A stretch of DNA of 64,000 bases, taken from Actinospica sp035552695 (GTDB lineage: Bacteria > Actinomycetota > Actinomycetes > Streptomycetales > Catenulisporaceae). Location of the stretch: NCBI RefSeq assembly GCF_035552695.1, contig NZ_DASZKT010000029.1, forward strand, positions 88,665 through 152,664, in the 5' to 3' direction. The first letter of the stretch is position 1. Each line of letters starts with the position of its first letter. The notes under the pieces are model-generated. The model was not told the origin of the DNA, made no database searches, and worked only from the letters and a program-made list of their open reading frames with translations. Both the position numbers and the translations under genes were made by a program. This document shows positions 1-10,157 of the stretch, one piece after another.

Positions 1-2
1 AC

Positions 3-761
3 AACTACGCGGACACCCCGCTGTGGGCGGGCATCTTCCTGCTCCCCCTCACGGCCGGATTCCTCCTCGCCGGGCCGCTGTCGGGCTATTTGTCAGATCG
101 GTACGGGGTCTTCTACTTCACGACCGGCGGCCTGACACTGTTCGCGCTCAGCTTCATCGGGCTGCTGTTGCTGCCGCTGAATTTCCCCTACTGGGCATTC
201 GCGCTGCTCATCCTGCTGAACGGCTTCGGCTCCGGCATGTTCTCGGCCCCGAACACCTCGGCCATCATGAGCAGAGTCCCGGCGGCCGATCGCGGCGCGG
301 CGTCGGGCATGCGCTCGACCTTCCAGAACTCGGGCACGTCGCTCTCGATCGGCGTCTTCTTCTCGCTGCTGATCGCGGGCCTCGCCGGGCAGCTTCCCGG
401 CGCGCTCTCCTCGGGCCTGACCGCGCAGGGCGTGCCCACCGCGGTCGCGCAGCACGCGGCGCAGCTTCCTGCGGTGTCGACGGTATTCGCGGCCTTCCTC
501 GGCGCGAACCCGATGCAGACGCTGCTCGGTCCGACCGGCGTGCTGAACACGCTCTCGCCGCAGGCCAAGGCGACGATCACCGGGAACACGTTCTTCCCGA
601 ACCTGATCTCCGGACCGTTCCACCACGGCCTGACGATCGTGTTCGCCGTGGCGGCCGCGATGGCGCTGCTCGCCGCGACCGCGTCGATGCTGCGCGGCGC
701 CTCACCCGTTCAGGACAGTCAGTCCGGCAACCTGCGCCCGGTGCCCGCGTCGAAGAGGTGA
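3..761 (+). CDS. MFS drug-efflux-type transporter, C-terminal part
   Basis: The reading frame is open from the left edge, so only the last 252 residues are present. They hold about six hydrophobic helices and a motif-A-like loop (G-P-L-S-G-Y-L-S-D-R-Y-G) as found between helices of DHA1/DHA2 major facilitator proteins. The stretch around N-T-S-A-I-M-S-R-V-P and G-A-A-S-G-M-R is typical of 14-helix EmrB/QacA exporters. A proton-driven exporter of small hydrophobic compounds in the cytoplasmic membrane is likely; the substrate cannot be read. Its 3' end overlaps the convergent ATPase gene by 43 bp. Confidence 0.85.
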   Translation, partial: NYADTPLWAGIFLLPLTAGFLLAGPLSGYLSDRYGVFYFTTGGLTLFALSFIGLLLLPLNFPYWAFALLILLNGFGSGMFSAPNTSAIMSRVPAADRGAASGMRSTFQNSGTSLSIGVFFSLLIAGLAGQLPGALSSGLTAQGVPTAVAQHAAQLPAVSTVFAAFLGANPMQTLLGPTGVLNTLSPQAKATITGNTFFPNLISGPFHHGLTIVFAVAAAMALLAATASMLRGASPVQDSQSGNLRPVPASKR

Positions 762-1825
762 GCGGCCGCGGCGTTCGCGGTGATCAGCAGATTCTCTCCG
801 CGCACGGGAGGGGCGCCGCGCTGCTGGCGGACGACGAGATCCACCGGGCCGTCCGGGCCGTCCATCCGCGCGTGCACGAGATATTCGCGCCCGTCGTCCC
901 TGATCAGCACGGCCACGGCGGTCAGCGCGCCGCCGGTCGAACCGTCGCCGATCGAAGCGTCGCCGCCGAGATTCAGCTCCTCGGGCCGCAGGCCGATCAG
1001 TACCCTGTCGCCGGTCAGCGCCTCGGCCTGCGCTGAGCCGACCTTCACGCGCAGCCCGCCGACGTGCGCGAAGCCGTCGCGGTGCACGGCCGGAATGACG
1101 TTCATCGGCCACTGGCCGACGAACCCGGCCACGGCCACCGTCTCCGGGCGCTCGAAGACCTCTGACGCCGTACCCACCTGCTGCACGACGCCGCGGTCGA
1201 TCACGGCGATGCGGTCCGCGATGGCGAGGGCGTCGGTCGAGCTGCACGTCGCGTAGAGCATGGTCACGCCGAACTCGCGTTGCAGGGTGGCGATCGGGGT
1301 GCGGGCGCGCATCATCATCGGGACGCCGGAGCCCGCGAGCGGTTCGTCGACGCAGACGGCCAGCGGTTCGTTGACGAGCGCGCGGGCCATCATCGCGCGC
1401 TGCCGGAGGTCGAAGTTGAGCGCTTCCGGCCGGGCCGAGAGGTAGTTCGCGACGCCGCAGCGTTCGGCGATGGCCGCGACCCTGGCCGCGACCGCCTTCT
1501 GCGAGTTCTTGCGCATGGTGAGCGGAAAGGCGATGTTGTCCCGCACGCTCAGCTGCGGAAACAGCGCGAAGCCCTGGGCCAGCATGGACACGCCGCGCTT
1601 GTCCGGGGCGAGTTCGGTCACGTCCTTGCCGTCGATCAGCACCCGGCCGGAGATGGTCTCGTCGGCGCCGGCGAGCGCCCGCAGCAGCGCGGACTTGCCG
1701 CTGCCGGAGGCTCCCGTCAGGACCATGAGCTCGCCGTCGCGCACCCGCAGATCGACGCGCTCGAGGACCGGCCGCCACATCCCCCGCTGCACGCGCGTGA
1801 CGTCGACGAATTCGATCCCGGCCAC
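719..1825 (-). CDS. degenerate MalK/MsmK-like sugar ABC transporter ATPase
   Basis: 368 residues, GTG start with GGAGGAG about ten bases upstream. Domain order matches CUT1 sugar-importer ATPases: nucleotide-binding domain (about 1-235) then a TOBE-type C-terminal region. Walker A is intact (G-A-S-G-S-G-K-S, 38-45), the Q-loop Gln is at 84, and Walker B with catalytic Glu is present (D160-E161). The ABC signature that should read L-S-G-G-Q is L-N-F-D-L (136-140), the D-loop is A-G-S-G, and the switch His is Cys194. Such a protein should not hydrolyse ATP as an ordinary homodimer. Importer permeases lie 5 kb away without another ATPase. It could be a regulatory relative or one half of a heterodimer; a decaying gene is possible, but the frame is full length. 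Confidence 0.85.
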   Translation of the reverse strand: MAGIEFVDVTRVQRGMWRPVLERVDLRVRDGELMVLTGASGSGKSALLRALAGADETISGRVLIDGKDVTELAPDKRGVSMLAQGFALFPQLSVRDNIAFPLTMRKNSQKAVAARVAAIAERCGVANYLSARPEALNFDLRQRAMMARALVNEPLAVCVDEPLAGSGVPMMMRARTPIATLQREFGVTMLYATCSSTDALAIADRIAVIDRGVVQQVGTASEVFERPETVAVAGFVGQWPMNVIPAVHRDGFAHVGGLRVKVGSAQAEALTGDRVLIGLRPEELNLGGDASIGDGSTGGALTAVAVLIRDDGREYLVHARMDGPDGPVDLVVRQQRGAPPVRGENLLITANAAAAHLFDAGTGRRLPD

Positions 1826-2085
1826 TGCCGTAGCGCTCCTCCCACCCGGTGAAACCTCCGGGTGCCCACGATATCCGCTGGTGACCCGCTGCGGCCCGCC
1901 CGGAGCGGGGCGGCGCCCCAGGCGAACCGGCAGGAGAGTCGCAGTCCGGATCTCCGTGCTCTGCGGCAGACGTTAGACCCGAGCTAATAGCCCGTCAAGA
2001 ACAAGATGAATAAGTGATTTTCGAACTAATCAGTCCGAAGTAATGCGACAGTCAGGGTGTCATTATTTCGATACTTGACGAATCG
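1826..2085. promoter_or_regulatory. divergent control region of ATPase and ROK genes
   Basis: This 260-bp gap separates divergent genes. It is AT-richer towards the ROK side (about 1985-2085). An inverted repeat (CACCCGG 1843-1849 / CCGGGTG 1858-1864) sits in the leader of the ATPase gene. The ROK-proximal half carries the operator-like motifs described separately. No confident -35/-10 pair is seen. Confidence 0.5.
2014..2074. promoter_or_regulatory. candidate ROK operators (three motif copies)
   Basis: Copy 1 (2014-2033) is an inverted repeat GTGATT-N8-AATCAG around TTCGAA. Copy 2 (2034-2046) reads TCCGAAGTAATGC, with its core 14 bp from that of copy 1. Copy 3 lies on the opposite strand (2062-2070, CGAAATAAT when reversed). 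The same core recurs before the sugar-importer operon at 9991 and 10043. Sharing between a regulator and a nearby transporter operon suggests autoregulated ROK control. Binding is inferred only from motif recurrence. Confidence 0.55.
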
Positions 2086-3315
2086 TTGGACAAGCCCGAT
2101 CCTCGTGCCATGACGCAGCAGCAGGCCCGGGGCGAGCAGGGCCGCAACCAGCGCAGCCGGCAGGCCGTCATCCGGCTGCTGCGCGAACGCGGCACGCTCA
2201 GCAGGGCGGAGATAGCGCGGGTGGTCGGGCTCTCGCCGTCCACCGTCTCCACCCTGGTCGGCTCCCTCGTCGCGGAGGGGATGGTGATGGAGCTCGGCGG
2301 CCAGCTGCCGCCGGCCGGCGGACGGGCCGGCCGGCCGGGCACCGCGGTGATGCTGAACCCCGCCAGCGGCGAGGCGATCGGCATCGACTTCGGCTACCGG
2401 CACGTGCACGTGATCATCGCGGACGTGACGCACGCCGTGCAGATCGCGAAGTCGGCGCCGTTGCCCGCGGACTACGACCCGAGCCACGGCCTGGACGCCG
2501 CGACCGACCTCGTGCGGGCGGCGATGGACGAGGCCGGCACGGACCCGGCGCGCATCCTGGGCGTCGGCGTGAGCCTGCCCGGGCCGTACAACCGGGCGAG
2601 CGCGCTGCCGAACTCCGGGCTGATCCCCACCTGGTCCGGCATCCCGGTCGCCGCCGAACTCGGCCGCCGGCTGCACCTGCCGGTGGTCGCCGACAACGAC
2701 GCGAACCTGGGCGCTCTGGCGGAGCGTCAGTGGGGGGCGGGTGCGGACATCGACGAGCTCGTGTACGTGAAGCTGCACAACACGGTCGGCGCGGCGTTCG
2801 TCAGCAACGGCCGCCTCACCCGCGGCGCCGTCGGCGGAGCCGGGGAGATCGGCCATCTGGTCATGGACGACAAGGGCCCGCTGTGCCGCTGCGGCAACCG
2901 CGGCTGCCTGGAGTCGTACGTGGGCCTGCCGAACGTGATGCGCTCGCTTGAGCCCGGATACGGGGACCGCATCACCCTGCGCGACGTGATCACCAAGGCG
3001 TGGCAGGGCGACCGCGGCTGCATCAGGGCGCTGGCCGAGGCCGGGCGGACGGCCGGGCGGGCGGTCGGCATGCTGTGCACGATCCTGGACCCGGCCGCGG
3101 TGGTCGTCGGCGGGGCGCTGGCCGCGGCGGGCGAACTGGTGCTGGCCCCGCTGCGCGAGGCGGCCACGGCGGTGAACCTGCCTGCGGCGGGCTCCGAGCT
3201 GCGAATAATACCCGCCGCGCTCGGTGCGCAGGCCTGCGCGCTGGGCGCGGTGGCGCTCGTCCTCGGCCAGACCGGGGACCCCGCGCTGACGCCGACCGGG
3301 AGTCCGGTCGCATGA
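2086..3315 (+). CDS. ROK-family transcriptional repressor
   Basis: 409 residues from a TTG start; an ATG eight codons on (2110) is an alternative. The N-terminal winged helix-turn-helix (about 20-75, A-E-I-A-R-V-V-G-L-S-P-S-T-V-S) precedes a ROK sugar-kinase-like domain. The ROK zinc motif is seen as C-R-C-G-N-R-G-C-L-E-S-Y, and the sugar-kinase fold motif as G-I-D-F-G. ROK repressors release DNA on binding a sugar or sugar phosphate. treS follows 81 bp downstream on the same strand and probably shares the transcript. The motifs before this gene and the importer operon suggest it controls uptake of the sugar imported by 6552-9687; the effector is unknown. Confidence 0.93.
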   Translation: MDKPDPRAMTQQQARGEQGRNQRSRQAVIRLLRERGTLSRAEIARVVGLSPSTVSTLVGSLVAEGMVMELGGQLPPAGGRAGRPGTAVMLNPASGEAIGIDFGYRHVHVIIADVTHAVQIAKSAPLPADYDPSHGLDAATDLVRAAMDEAGTDPARILGVGVSLPGPYNRASALPNSGLIPTWSGIPVAAELGRRLHLPVVADNDANLGALAERQWGAGADIDELVYVKLHNTVGAAFVSNGRLTRGAVGGAGEIGHLVMDDKGPLCRCGNRGCLESYVGLPNVMRSLEPGYGDRITLRDVITKAWQGDRGCIRALAEAGRTAGRAVGMLCTILDPAAVVVGGALAAAGELVLAPLREAATAVNLPAAGSELRIIPAALGAQACALGAVALVLGQTGDPALTPTGSPVA

Positions 3316-3396
3316 CATAGAGCCCGTTGACTGATCCGACCGCGCGCCCGAGCGTCAGCTCCTCACGGCGAGCGTCTGCGAAGGAAGAGCCCTACG

Positions 3397-5151
<1,755 letters not shown>

Positions 5152-5175
5152 TCCGCCGTCGCCGTCGCCGCCTGC

Positions 5176-5214
5176 GGCCCGGTGCTTCGCGAGTTCCGCG
5201 CCGAGCACCGGGCC
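5176..5214. terminator. bidirectional hairpin between treS and MFS gene
   Basis: Perfect 11-bp inverted repeat GGCCCGGTGCT (5176-5186) / AGCACCGGGCC (5204-5214) with a 17-base loop. It lies between the convergent stops of treS and the MFS gene. There is no T-tract, as is common for actinobacterial terminators. Confidence 0.75.
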
Positions 5215-5217
5215 GAC

Positions 5218-6510
5218 TCAGCCCTCAAACGAGGTGGGGAGCTCGCGCAGACGCCGATACGGCGAGAATACGAGCAGGGCGCCGGTGGCGACGAGTCCAG
5301 CGGACATGATCCAGAGCGCGGCACGGACACCCACGAACGAGCCGAGTGCGCCGGCCAGGACCGCGCCCACCGGCATACAGCTGTAGGCGATCGTGCTGCC
5401 GCTCGCCGCGATGCGCCCCATGACCTCAGGCGGACTGTACCGCTGGACGAATCCGTCATAGATGATGTTCCCGGCGACGATACCCGCTCCCGTCACCCCG
5501 TATCCCGCGAACAGCGCGAGGCCGACGCCCGTGCCCGTGAGAGGAACGAGGAGCATGAACGGCAGCCCGACGACGTAGCAGCACAGCACCGCGCGCCCGG
5601 TGCCGAGCTTGTCGGCCAGACGCCGCGCACACAGGGCGCCGATCAGCCCACCGACGCCCACCGCCCCCATCAAGGCTCCGGCGACGCCCGCGCTTACCCC
5701 GACGACCCGGACGAGAAAGAACACCAGCAGCGACTCGACCCCGGTCAGAAAGAGGTTTCCGAGAGCGGCGGCGATGGCCACGGGCCGCAGGTAGCGATCG
5801 CCGAGCAGGAACCGCACGCCCTCTGCCACTTCGGTGCGTACTCCGCGCCGTTCCCCGCTCGGCTGCGTATCCGGCTCGTCGGCACCGATGAAGCGCAGGC
5901 ACGCTGCCGAGACCGCGAAGCTCACCGCATCGGCCAGCAGGGCCGCCGCGACGCCGGCAAGAGCCGCGATACCACCCGCGAGCCCCGGCCCGCCGATCTG
6001 CGCCGCGGCCTGGCTGCCTTGAAGCTTGGCGTTGGCTTCCACCAAGTCGTGGCCATCGACGAGGACGGGCAGGTAGGCGTAGTAAGCGCTGGTGAAAAAG
6101 ACCGAGGACACCCCGGCCAGCACCGCGACGGCCAGAAGCTGCCCAATCGTCAGTACGCCGCACCAGTCAGCAACCGGCGCACTGGCGAGCACCAGCATCG
6201 AGACGATGTCGCAGGCCAGCATCAGCCGACGCTTCGGCCACCGGTCGACCCACGCGCCCGCGAGCAATCCGATCAGGAGCCACGGCAGCCACGTAGCCGC
6301 CGTGAGGAGCGCCACCTCGAACGCGCCGGCGTGCAGACTCTCCACCGCCAGGAGCGGCAGCGCGACCGTCGTCACCGCGCTCCCGAACTGGCTGGTGGTC
6401 TCCCCTATCCACAGCAGCCTGAACGTACGGCGCCGGAAGAGGCTGCCACCCCATCGCCGGGCGAGAGCGCCCCGCACGCGCCCGGCGACAAGGGTGATCA
6501 ATTTCAGCAC
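5218..6510 (-). CDS. MFS transporter
   Basis: 430 residues with about 12 hydrophobic segments. The motif-A region G-L-L-A-G-A-W-V-D-R-W-P-K-R-R follows the second helix. The overall pattern fits the MFS_3 group (enterobactin or macrolide-efflux-like exporters). The chosen GTG start lacks a clear ribosome site, so a slightly later start is possible. It begins only 41 bases after the stop of the second sugar permease on the same strand, so it may be the last gene of that operon and share its regulation. Substrate unknown; export of a sugar or derivative is possible but unsupported. Confidence 0.85.
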   Translation of the reverse strand: MLKLITLVAGRVRGALARRWGGSLFRRRTFRLLWIGETTSQFGSAVTTVALPLLAVESLHAGAFEVALLTAATWLPWLLIGLLAGAWVDRWPKRRLMLACDIVSMLVLASAPVADWCGVLTIGQLLAVAVLAGVSSVFFTSAYYAYLPVLVDGHDLVEANAKLQGSQAAAQIGGPGLAGGIAALAGVAAALLADAVSFAVSAACLRFIGADEPDTQPSGERRGVRTEVAEGVRFLLGDRYLRPVAIAAALGNLFLTGVESLLVFFLVRVVGVSAGVAGALMGAVGVGGLIGALCARRLADKLGTGRAVLCCYVVGLPFMLLVPLTGTGVGLALFAGYGVTGAGIVAGNIIYDGFVQRYSPPEVMGRIAASGSTIAYSCMPVGAVLAGALGSFVGVRAALWIMSAGLVATGALLVFSPYRRLRELPTSFEG

Positions 6511-6551
6511 GTGCCGACACTAGCGACTCAGTGCCGTCTGCCGGGACGCAT

Positions 6552-7439
6552 TTATTTCGTCGAGCCCGAGGTGAAGCCGGATACGATGCGCCGCTGTGCC
6601 ATCAGGACGAGCAGCGCGATGGGGATCGTGACGACGACGACCGCGGCGTCGATCATGTTGGGGAAGACCTGGAACTGGCTGTGCCCCAGGTTGTTGATGG
6701 CCAGTGGAGCCGTGTACTTGCTCGGGGTCTGCATGAAGCTGAGCGCGAAGGTGAAGTCGTTCCAGGCCAGGATGAAGCTCAGGATCGCCGCGGTGAGCAC
6801 GCCGGGCATCGCCACCGGGACGATGACGCGGAACAGGGCCCTGAATCTGGTCAGGCCGTCGACGACGGCCGCCTCCTCGATCTCGACGGGGATCTGGGAG
6901 AAGAAGTTGGCCAGGAACCAGATCGCGATCGGCAGCGTGTAGACGAGATAACTGAGGATCAGGGTCCAGAAGCTGTCGATCGCGTTGACGTGCGTGAACG
7001 TGAGGAACAGCGGACCGACCATCGCCATGACCGGGAAGAACCCCGCGACCAGGATGAAGCCGAGCATGATCGGCCGTCCGCGCATCCTCGTCCTGGCGAG
7101 CGCGTAACCCGCGGCGCTGGCGACGACGATGGTGATCGCGGTCGTGCTCACGGCCACGATCGCGCTGTTGAGCACGTTGTGCCAGTAGTCGTACTGGGAG
7201 AAGTCGGCCTTGTAGGCGCTCCAGCTCCAGGAGGTCGGCAGCAGGCTGTGCGTGCCGCGCGCGAGGTCCGCGTTCGTCTTGAAGGACGTGATCACGATCC
7301 AGTAGAACGGGAACAGCGAGACCAGCACGAACAGCGACAACAGCACCGTGCGGCCGACGGACGCCGGGCGCACGGAGCGGCGGCGCGGGACCGTGAACTG
7401 CGCCGAGCGGCCGTCCTGGGTGATCGTCAGGGTACTCAT
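6552..7439 (-). CDS. sugar ABC transporter permease (MalG type)
   Basis: 295 residues from an ATG that overlaps the previous stop (ATGA). Six transmembrane segments. The cytoplasmic EAA loop that docks on the ATPase is seen as E-I-E-E-A-A-V-V-D-G. The sequence belongs to the MalG/CUT1 permease family that pairs with a MalF-type subunit for oligosaccharide uptake. Translational coupling to the preceding permease supports a 1:1 complex in the cytoplasmic membrane. No functional ATPase gene is adjacent, so a shared MsmK-type ATPase encoded elsewhere, or the degenerate one at 719-1825, must serve it. Confidence 0.93.
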   Translation of the reverse strand: MSTLTITQDGRSAQFTVPRRRSVRPASVGRTVLLSLFVLVSLFPFYWIVITSFKTNADLARGTHSLLPTSWSWSAYKADFSQYDYWHNVLNSAIVAVSTTAITIVVASAAGYALARTRMRGRPIMLGFILVAGFFPVMAMVGPLFLTFTHVNAIDSFWTLILSYLVYTLPIAIWFLANFFSQIPVEIEEAAVVDGLTRFRALFRVIVPVAMPGVLTAAILSFILAWNDFTFALSFMQTPSKYTAPLAINNLGHSQFQVFPNMIDAAVVVVTIPIALLVLMAQRRIVSGFTSGSTK

Positions 7440-8401
7440 GCTCTCTCCCGGAAGATCCGCGTGTAAGCGCCCGCGATCAGCAGGCAGAGCACGATCAGCA
7501 CCAGTGAGATCGCGCCGCCGTAGCCGTAGTCGTTGTCCACGTGGAAGGCGTTGAAGTCCAGGTAGGCGAGCGTCTCGGTGGAGGTGCCCGGGCCGCCGTT
7601 GGACATGATGTAGATGACGTCGAACACCAGGAACGCCGAGAGCGTGCGGAAGATCAGCGCGACCATCAGCGCCGGCTTGAGCAGCGGCAAGGTCAGTCTG
7701 CGGAACTGCCGCCAGGGCGAGGCGCCGTCGATCCTGGCCGCCTCGTAGATCTCGGCCGGGATCACCTGCAGGCCGCCGATCAGGATGATGGCGACGAACG
7801 GGGTGTTCTTCCACGCGTCCGCGATGAACAGCGCCACCCAGGACGTGTCCGTGTTCGCGAGCCACGTGGTCGTGCCGCCGGGCAGGTGCAGCAGCCTGAG
7901 CGCGTAGTCCACGAAGCCCTGCTGCGGGTCGAACATCTCCTTCCACACCTCGGCCGAGACGACGGTCGGCACCGCCCACGGGATGAAAACGGCCGCGCGC
8001 ACCAGCCCGCGGCCGCGGAACGACTTGTTCAGCGCGAGCGCCAGCACGAGGCCGATCGCGACCTCGATCACGACCGACACGACGGTGAAGACCACCGTGT
8101 GCAGCAGCGCGGGCATGAACGTGCTGCCGACGGAGAACATCCGCCGGAAGTTGGCCAGGCCGGCGAGCTTGCCGTTGATGAACGGGATGTCGGGGACGGC
8201 GTAGTGGAACGAGTTCCAGATGTTGTAGACGAGCGGATACGCCGTGATCCCGAGCAGCAGGACGATCGCCGGGGCGGTCAGTCCGTAGCCGAGCCTGCGG
8301 TCCTGGCCGAGCAGCGTGCCACGCCGCGGTTTCGCGCTCTTCTTTCGCGGCCTCGGGTCCGGGGCGGGCGCGCCGCCCCGGACTTCGTCGACGGTGGCCA
8401 T
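7436..8401 (-). CDS. sugar ABC transporter permease (MalF type)
   Basis: 321 residues. A basic cytoplasmic N-terminus (about 1-35) is followed by six helices. The EAA loop reads E-I-Y-E-A-A-R-I-D-G-A-S and is followed by L-T-L-P-L-L-K-P, the usual MalF/CUT1 pattern. Its ATG overlaps the stop of the binding-protein gene (TGATG) and its stop overlaps the next permease start (ATGA), so the three importer genes are translationally coupled. With the partner permease it forms the membrane channel for a carbohydrate delivered by the lipoprotein upstream. Confidence 0.93.
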   Translation of the reverse strand: MATVDEVRGGAPAPDPRPRKKSAKPRRGTLLGQDRRLGYGLTAPAIVLLLGITAYPLVYNIWNSFHYAVPDIPFINGKLAGLANFRRMFSVGSTFMPALLHTVVFTVVSVVIEVAIGLVLALALNKSFRGRGLVRAAVFIPWAVPTVVSAEVWKEMFDPQQGFVDYALRLLHLPGGTTTWLANTDTSWVALFIADAWKNTPFVAIILIGGLQVIPAEIYEAARIDGASPWRQFRRLTLPLLKPALMVALIFRTLSAFLVFDVIYIMSNGGPGTSTETLAYLDFNAFHVDNDYGYGGAISLVLIVLCLLIAGAYTRIFRERA

Positions 8402-9687
8402 CAGGCGGTGTAGCCCGGGATCTGCTGGATCTGCGACTGCGCCGAGCTCAGCGCCGCGCTCGGGCCGGACTGTCCGGCGAGCACGGAGGAGATCATCGTC
8501 TGCAGCACCTCGGAGATCTGCGGATAGACCGGGGAGCTCGGCCGGGAGACGGTGTCCGCGAAGACGGCCTGCTCGGCCTTGAAGTACGGGGCCGCGGCGT
8601 AGAGCGTGTCGTTGTACGCGCTCTTGTCACCGGGCGGGTCGCCGGCGGTCTGGGCACGCTGCTGCTCCGCCGCGACCGACGTCAGGTACTTGACGAACTC
8701 CACGTCGGCCGCCTGGTGCGCGCTCTTGCTCGCGACCATCAGGTCGTCCCCGCCGAGGGCCGCGGCGGGCGTGCCGGCGGTGGAGGGGAACGGGATCCAG
8801 CCGATGTCGCTCTTCAGCGAGGCGAGCTTCAGCGTGCTGGCGTATTCGTACGGCCAGTTGAGCGCGAACGCCGTCTGCCCGGACTCCCAGGCGCTCTGCA
8901 CGTTCGACTCCTGCCAGGAGCTCGCGGCCTGCGGGGTGACGGCGTCCTTGTGGATCGTGTCGTACATGAACTGCAGGGCCTGCTGGTTGGCCGCGGTGTT
9001 CAGGTTCGACAGGTCGAGCTTGCCGCCGAAGCCGCCGAGGAAGTCGATGAACGCGCAGACGGCGCCCTCGTACTTGTCGCCCTCCCAGGCGAAGCCCTCC
9101 TTGAGCGCGGAGTCCGACTTCATCGCGGCCTGCGCGTCGGAGACGAGTTCGGTGGCGCTGGTCGGCGCCGTCTTGACCAGGTCGGTGCGGTAGTAGACGC
9201 CCTCGGCGTTGATGTACCAGGGCACCCCGTAGAGCGTGCCGTTGTACTGGGCCGAGGCGACCTGGCCGGGGAAGTACTGCGAGGTGTCGAAGCCGGCGGA
9301 CGAGAGGTTCTTGATGTATCCGGCCGCGGCGAACTGCGGGGCCCAGGTCACGTCGCCGTCCACCACGTCGAGCCCGGTCCCGGCCTGGAAACGCTGCTCG
9401 AGCTGGGTCAATTGGTTGGTGGATGACGCGTCCAGGTTGAAGACCTGGACTTTGATGTTCGGATACTGCTTCTCAAAGCCGGCGATGGCGGCATTCGTGG
9501 CCTGCCCCTCGGCGCCTAGTCCGTGGGTGGCGAAGACGATGGTCTGCTGCGCGTTCGCGGAGGCCTGCGCGGCCGGCGTGCCCGAGGAGGAGCACGCGGC
9601 GGCCGTGCCGAGCAGGGCGGCGAGGGCGGCGGTATAGGCGGCGTTGCGGGCGAGGCGCCCGGGCTGCGCCTTCGAGAGGACGGTCAT
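8401..9687 (-). CDS. sugar ABC transporter substrate-binding lipoprotein
   Basis: 428 residues from the ATG at 9687. The N-terminus is a lipoprotein signal: basic start, hydrophobic run, then T-A-A-A-C-S-S-S-G with the Cys near residue 32. The rest is a cluster-B/CUT1-type solute-binding protein (V-V-D-G-D-V-T-W-A-P-Q-F, W-Y-I-N-A-E-G-V-Y-Y-R). It would be lipid-anchored outside the cell and present a sugar to the two permeases that follow. The substrate cannot be read; the treS/ROK neighbourhood makes trehalose, maltose or a related alpha-glucoside the best guess. First gene of the importer operon. Confidence 0.93.
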   Translation of the reverse strand: MTVLSKAQPGRLARNAAYTAALAALLGTAAACSSSGTPAAQASANAQQTIVFATHGLGAEGQATNAAIAGFEKQYPNIKVQVFNLDASSTNQLTQLEQRFQAGTGLDVVDGDVTWAPQFAAAGYIKNLSSAGFDTSQYFPGQVASAQYNGTLYGVPWYINAEGVYYRTDLVKTAPTSATELVSDAQAAMKSDSALKEGFAWEGDKYEGAVCAFIDFLGGFGGKLDLSNLNTAANQQALQFMYDTIHKDAVTPQAASSWQESNVQSAWESGQTAFALNWPYEYASTLKLASLKSDIGWIPFPSTAGTPAAALGGDDLMVASKSAHQAADVEFVKYLTSVAAEQQRAQTAGDPPGDKSAYNDTLYAAAPYFKAEQAVFADTVSRPSSPVYPQISEVLQTMISSVLAGQSGPSAALSSAQSQIQQIPGYTA

Positions 9688-9918
9688 GCGGAGAAACACC
9701 TCACAGGTCAGGCCCGCCGCGCCGTTGCGTCGGTACCGCCGGGGGCGTAGCGCCCGGCGCGGCGAGATCGGATGGCGAAAGCTCGTCAGATCTCTGTCAC
9801 GGGTGGTGCTGGGATCGTGCGTGGCGTCCGTTCCGGGCACGCGCCGCCACCCGCCCGGGGCGGTACAAGTCCTGACGCCGCTTCAGCGCTTCTCAGGACC
9901 GTGCACGGGAATAACCGG

Positions 9919-9948
9919 AATGTAGTACCGGCGAAAATATCCCGTCAA
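9919..9948 (-). promoter_or_regulatory. candidate promoter of importer operon
   Basis: Read on the minus strand: -35 TTGACG (9948-9943), an 18-base spacer, then TACATT (9924-9919). TTGACG is close to the housekeeping consensus; the spacing is slightly long. It would give a leader of about 225 bases. Confidence 0.4.
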
Positions 9949-9986
9949 CCACGTTGCCGGATCGTGACTTCGCAAGAAATCGTTCG

Positions 9987-10054
9987 TTTTCAAAGTAATC
10001 CTCGGATAAGGGCTCAGAGCTACTGGGCACTTCCTGTGATTTCGAAGTAATCAC
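9987..10054. promoter_or_regulatory. candidate ROK operators before importer operon (two copies)
   Basis: Copy at 10036-10054 is a perfect-armed inverted repeat GTGATT-N7-AATCAC containing TTCGAA; it matches the copy at 2014-2033 before the ROK gene. The second copy (9987-10000) reads TTTTCAAAGTAATC. They lie 40-110 bases upstream of the candidate promoter, so either a nearer promoter exists or regulation works at a distance. Confidence 0.55.
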
Positions 10055-10157
10055 GTACCGCACGAACTCCCACCGGGACGTCCGGCGGATCCCGCCCGCC
10101 CCCTAGGAACTCTCAGCCGCGTAGTGCACAATCTCCGCAGAAAGGAAGGACCGGCCC

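Larger units (their letters stand above)
9688..10157. promoter_or_regulatory. long divergent control region upstream of importer operon
   Basis: A 470-bp gap between the importer operon (minus strand) and an unknown membrane-protein gene (plus strand). It holds two operator-like motifs, a candidate minus-strand promoter, and an inverted repeat GTCCTGA (9869-9875) / TCAGGAC (9893-9899) that would form a hairpin in the roughly 230-base leader of the importer mRNA. The stretch 9905-10060 is clearly AT-richer than its surroundings. Confidence 0.6.
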
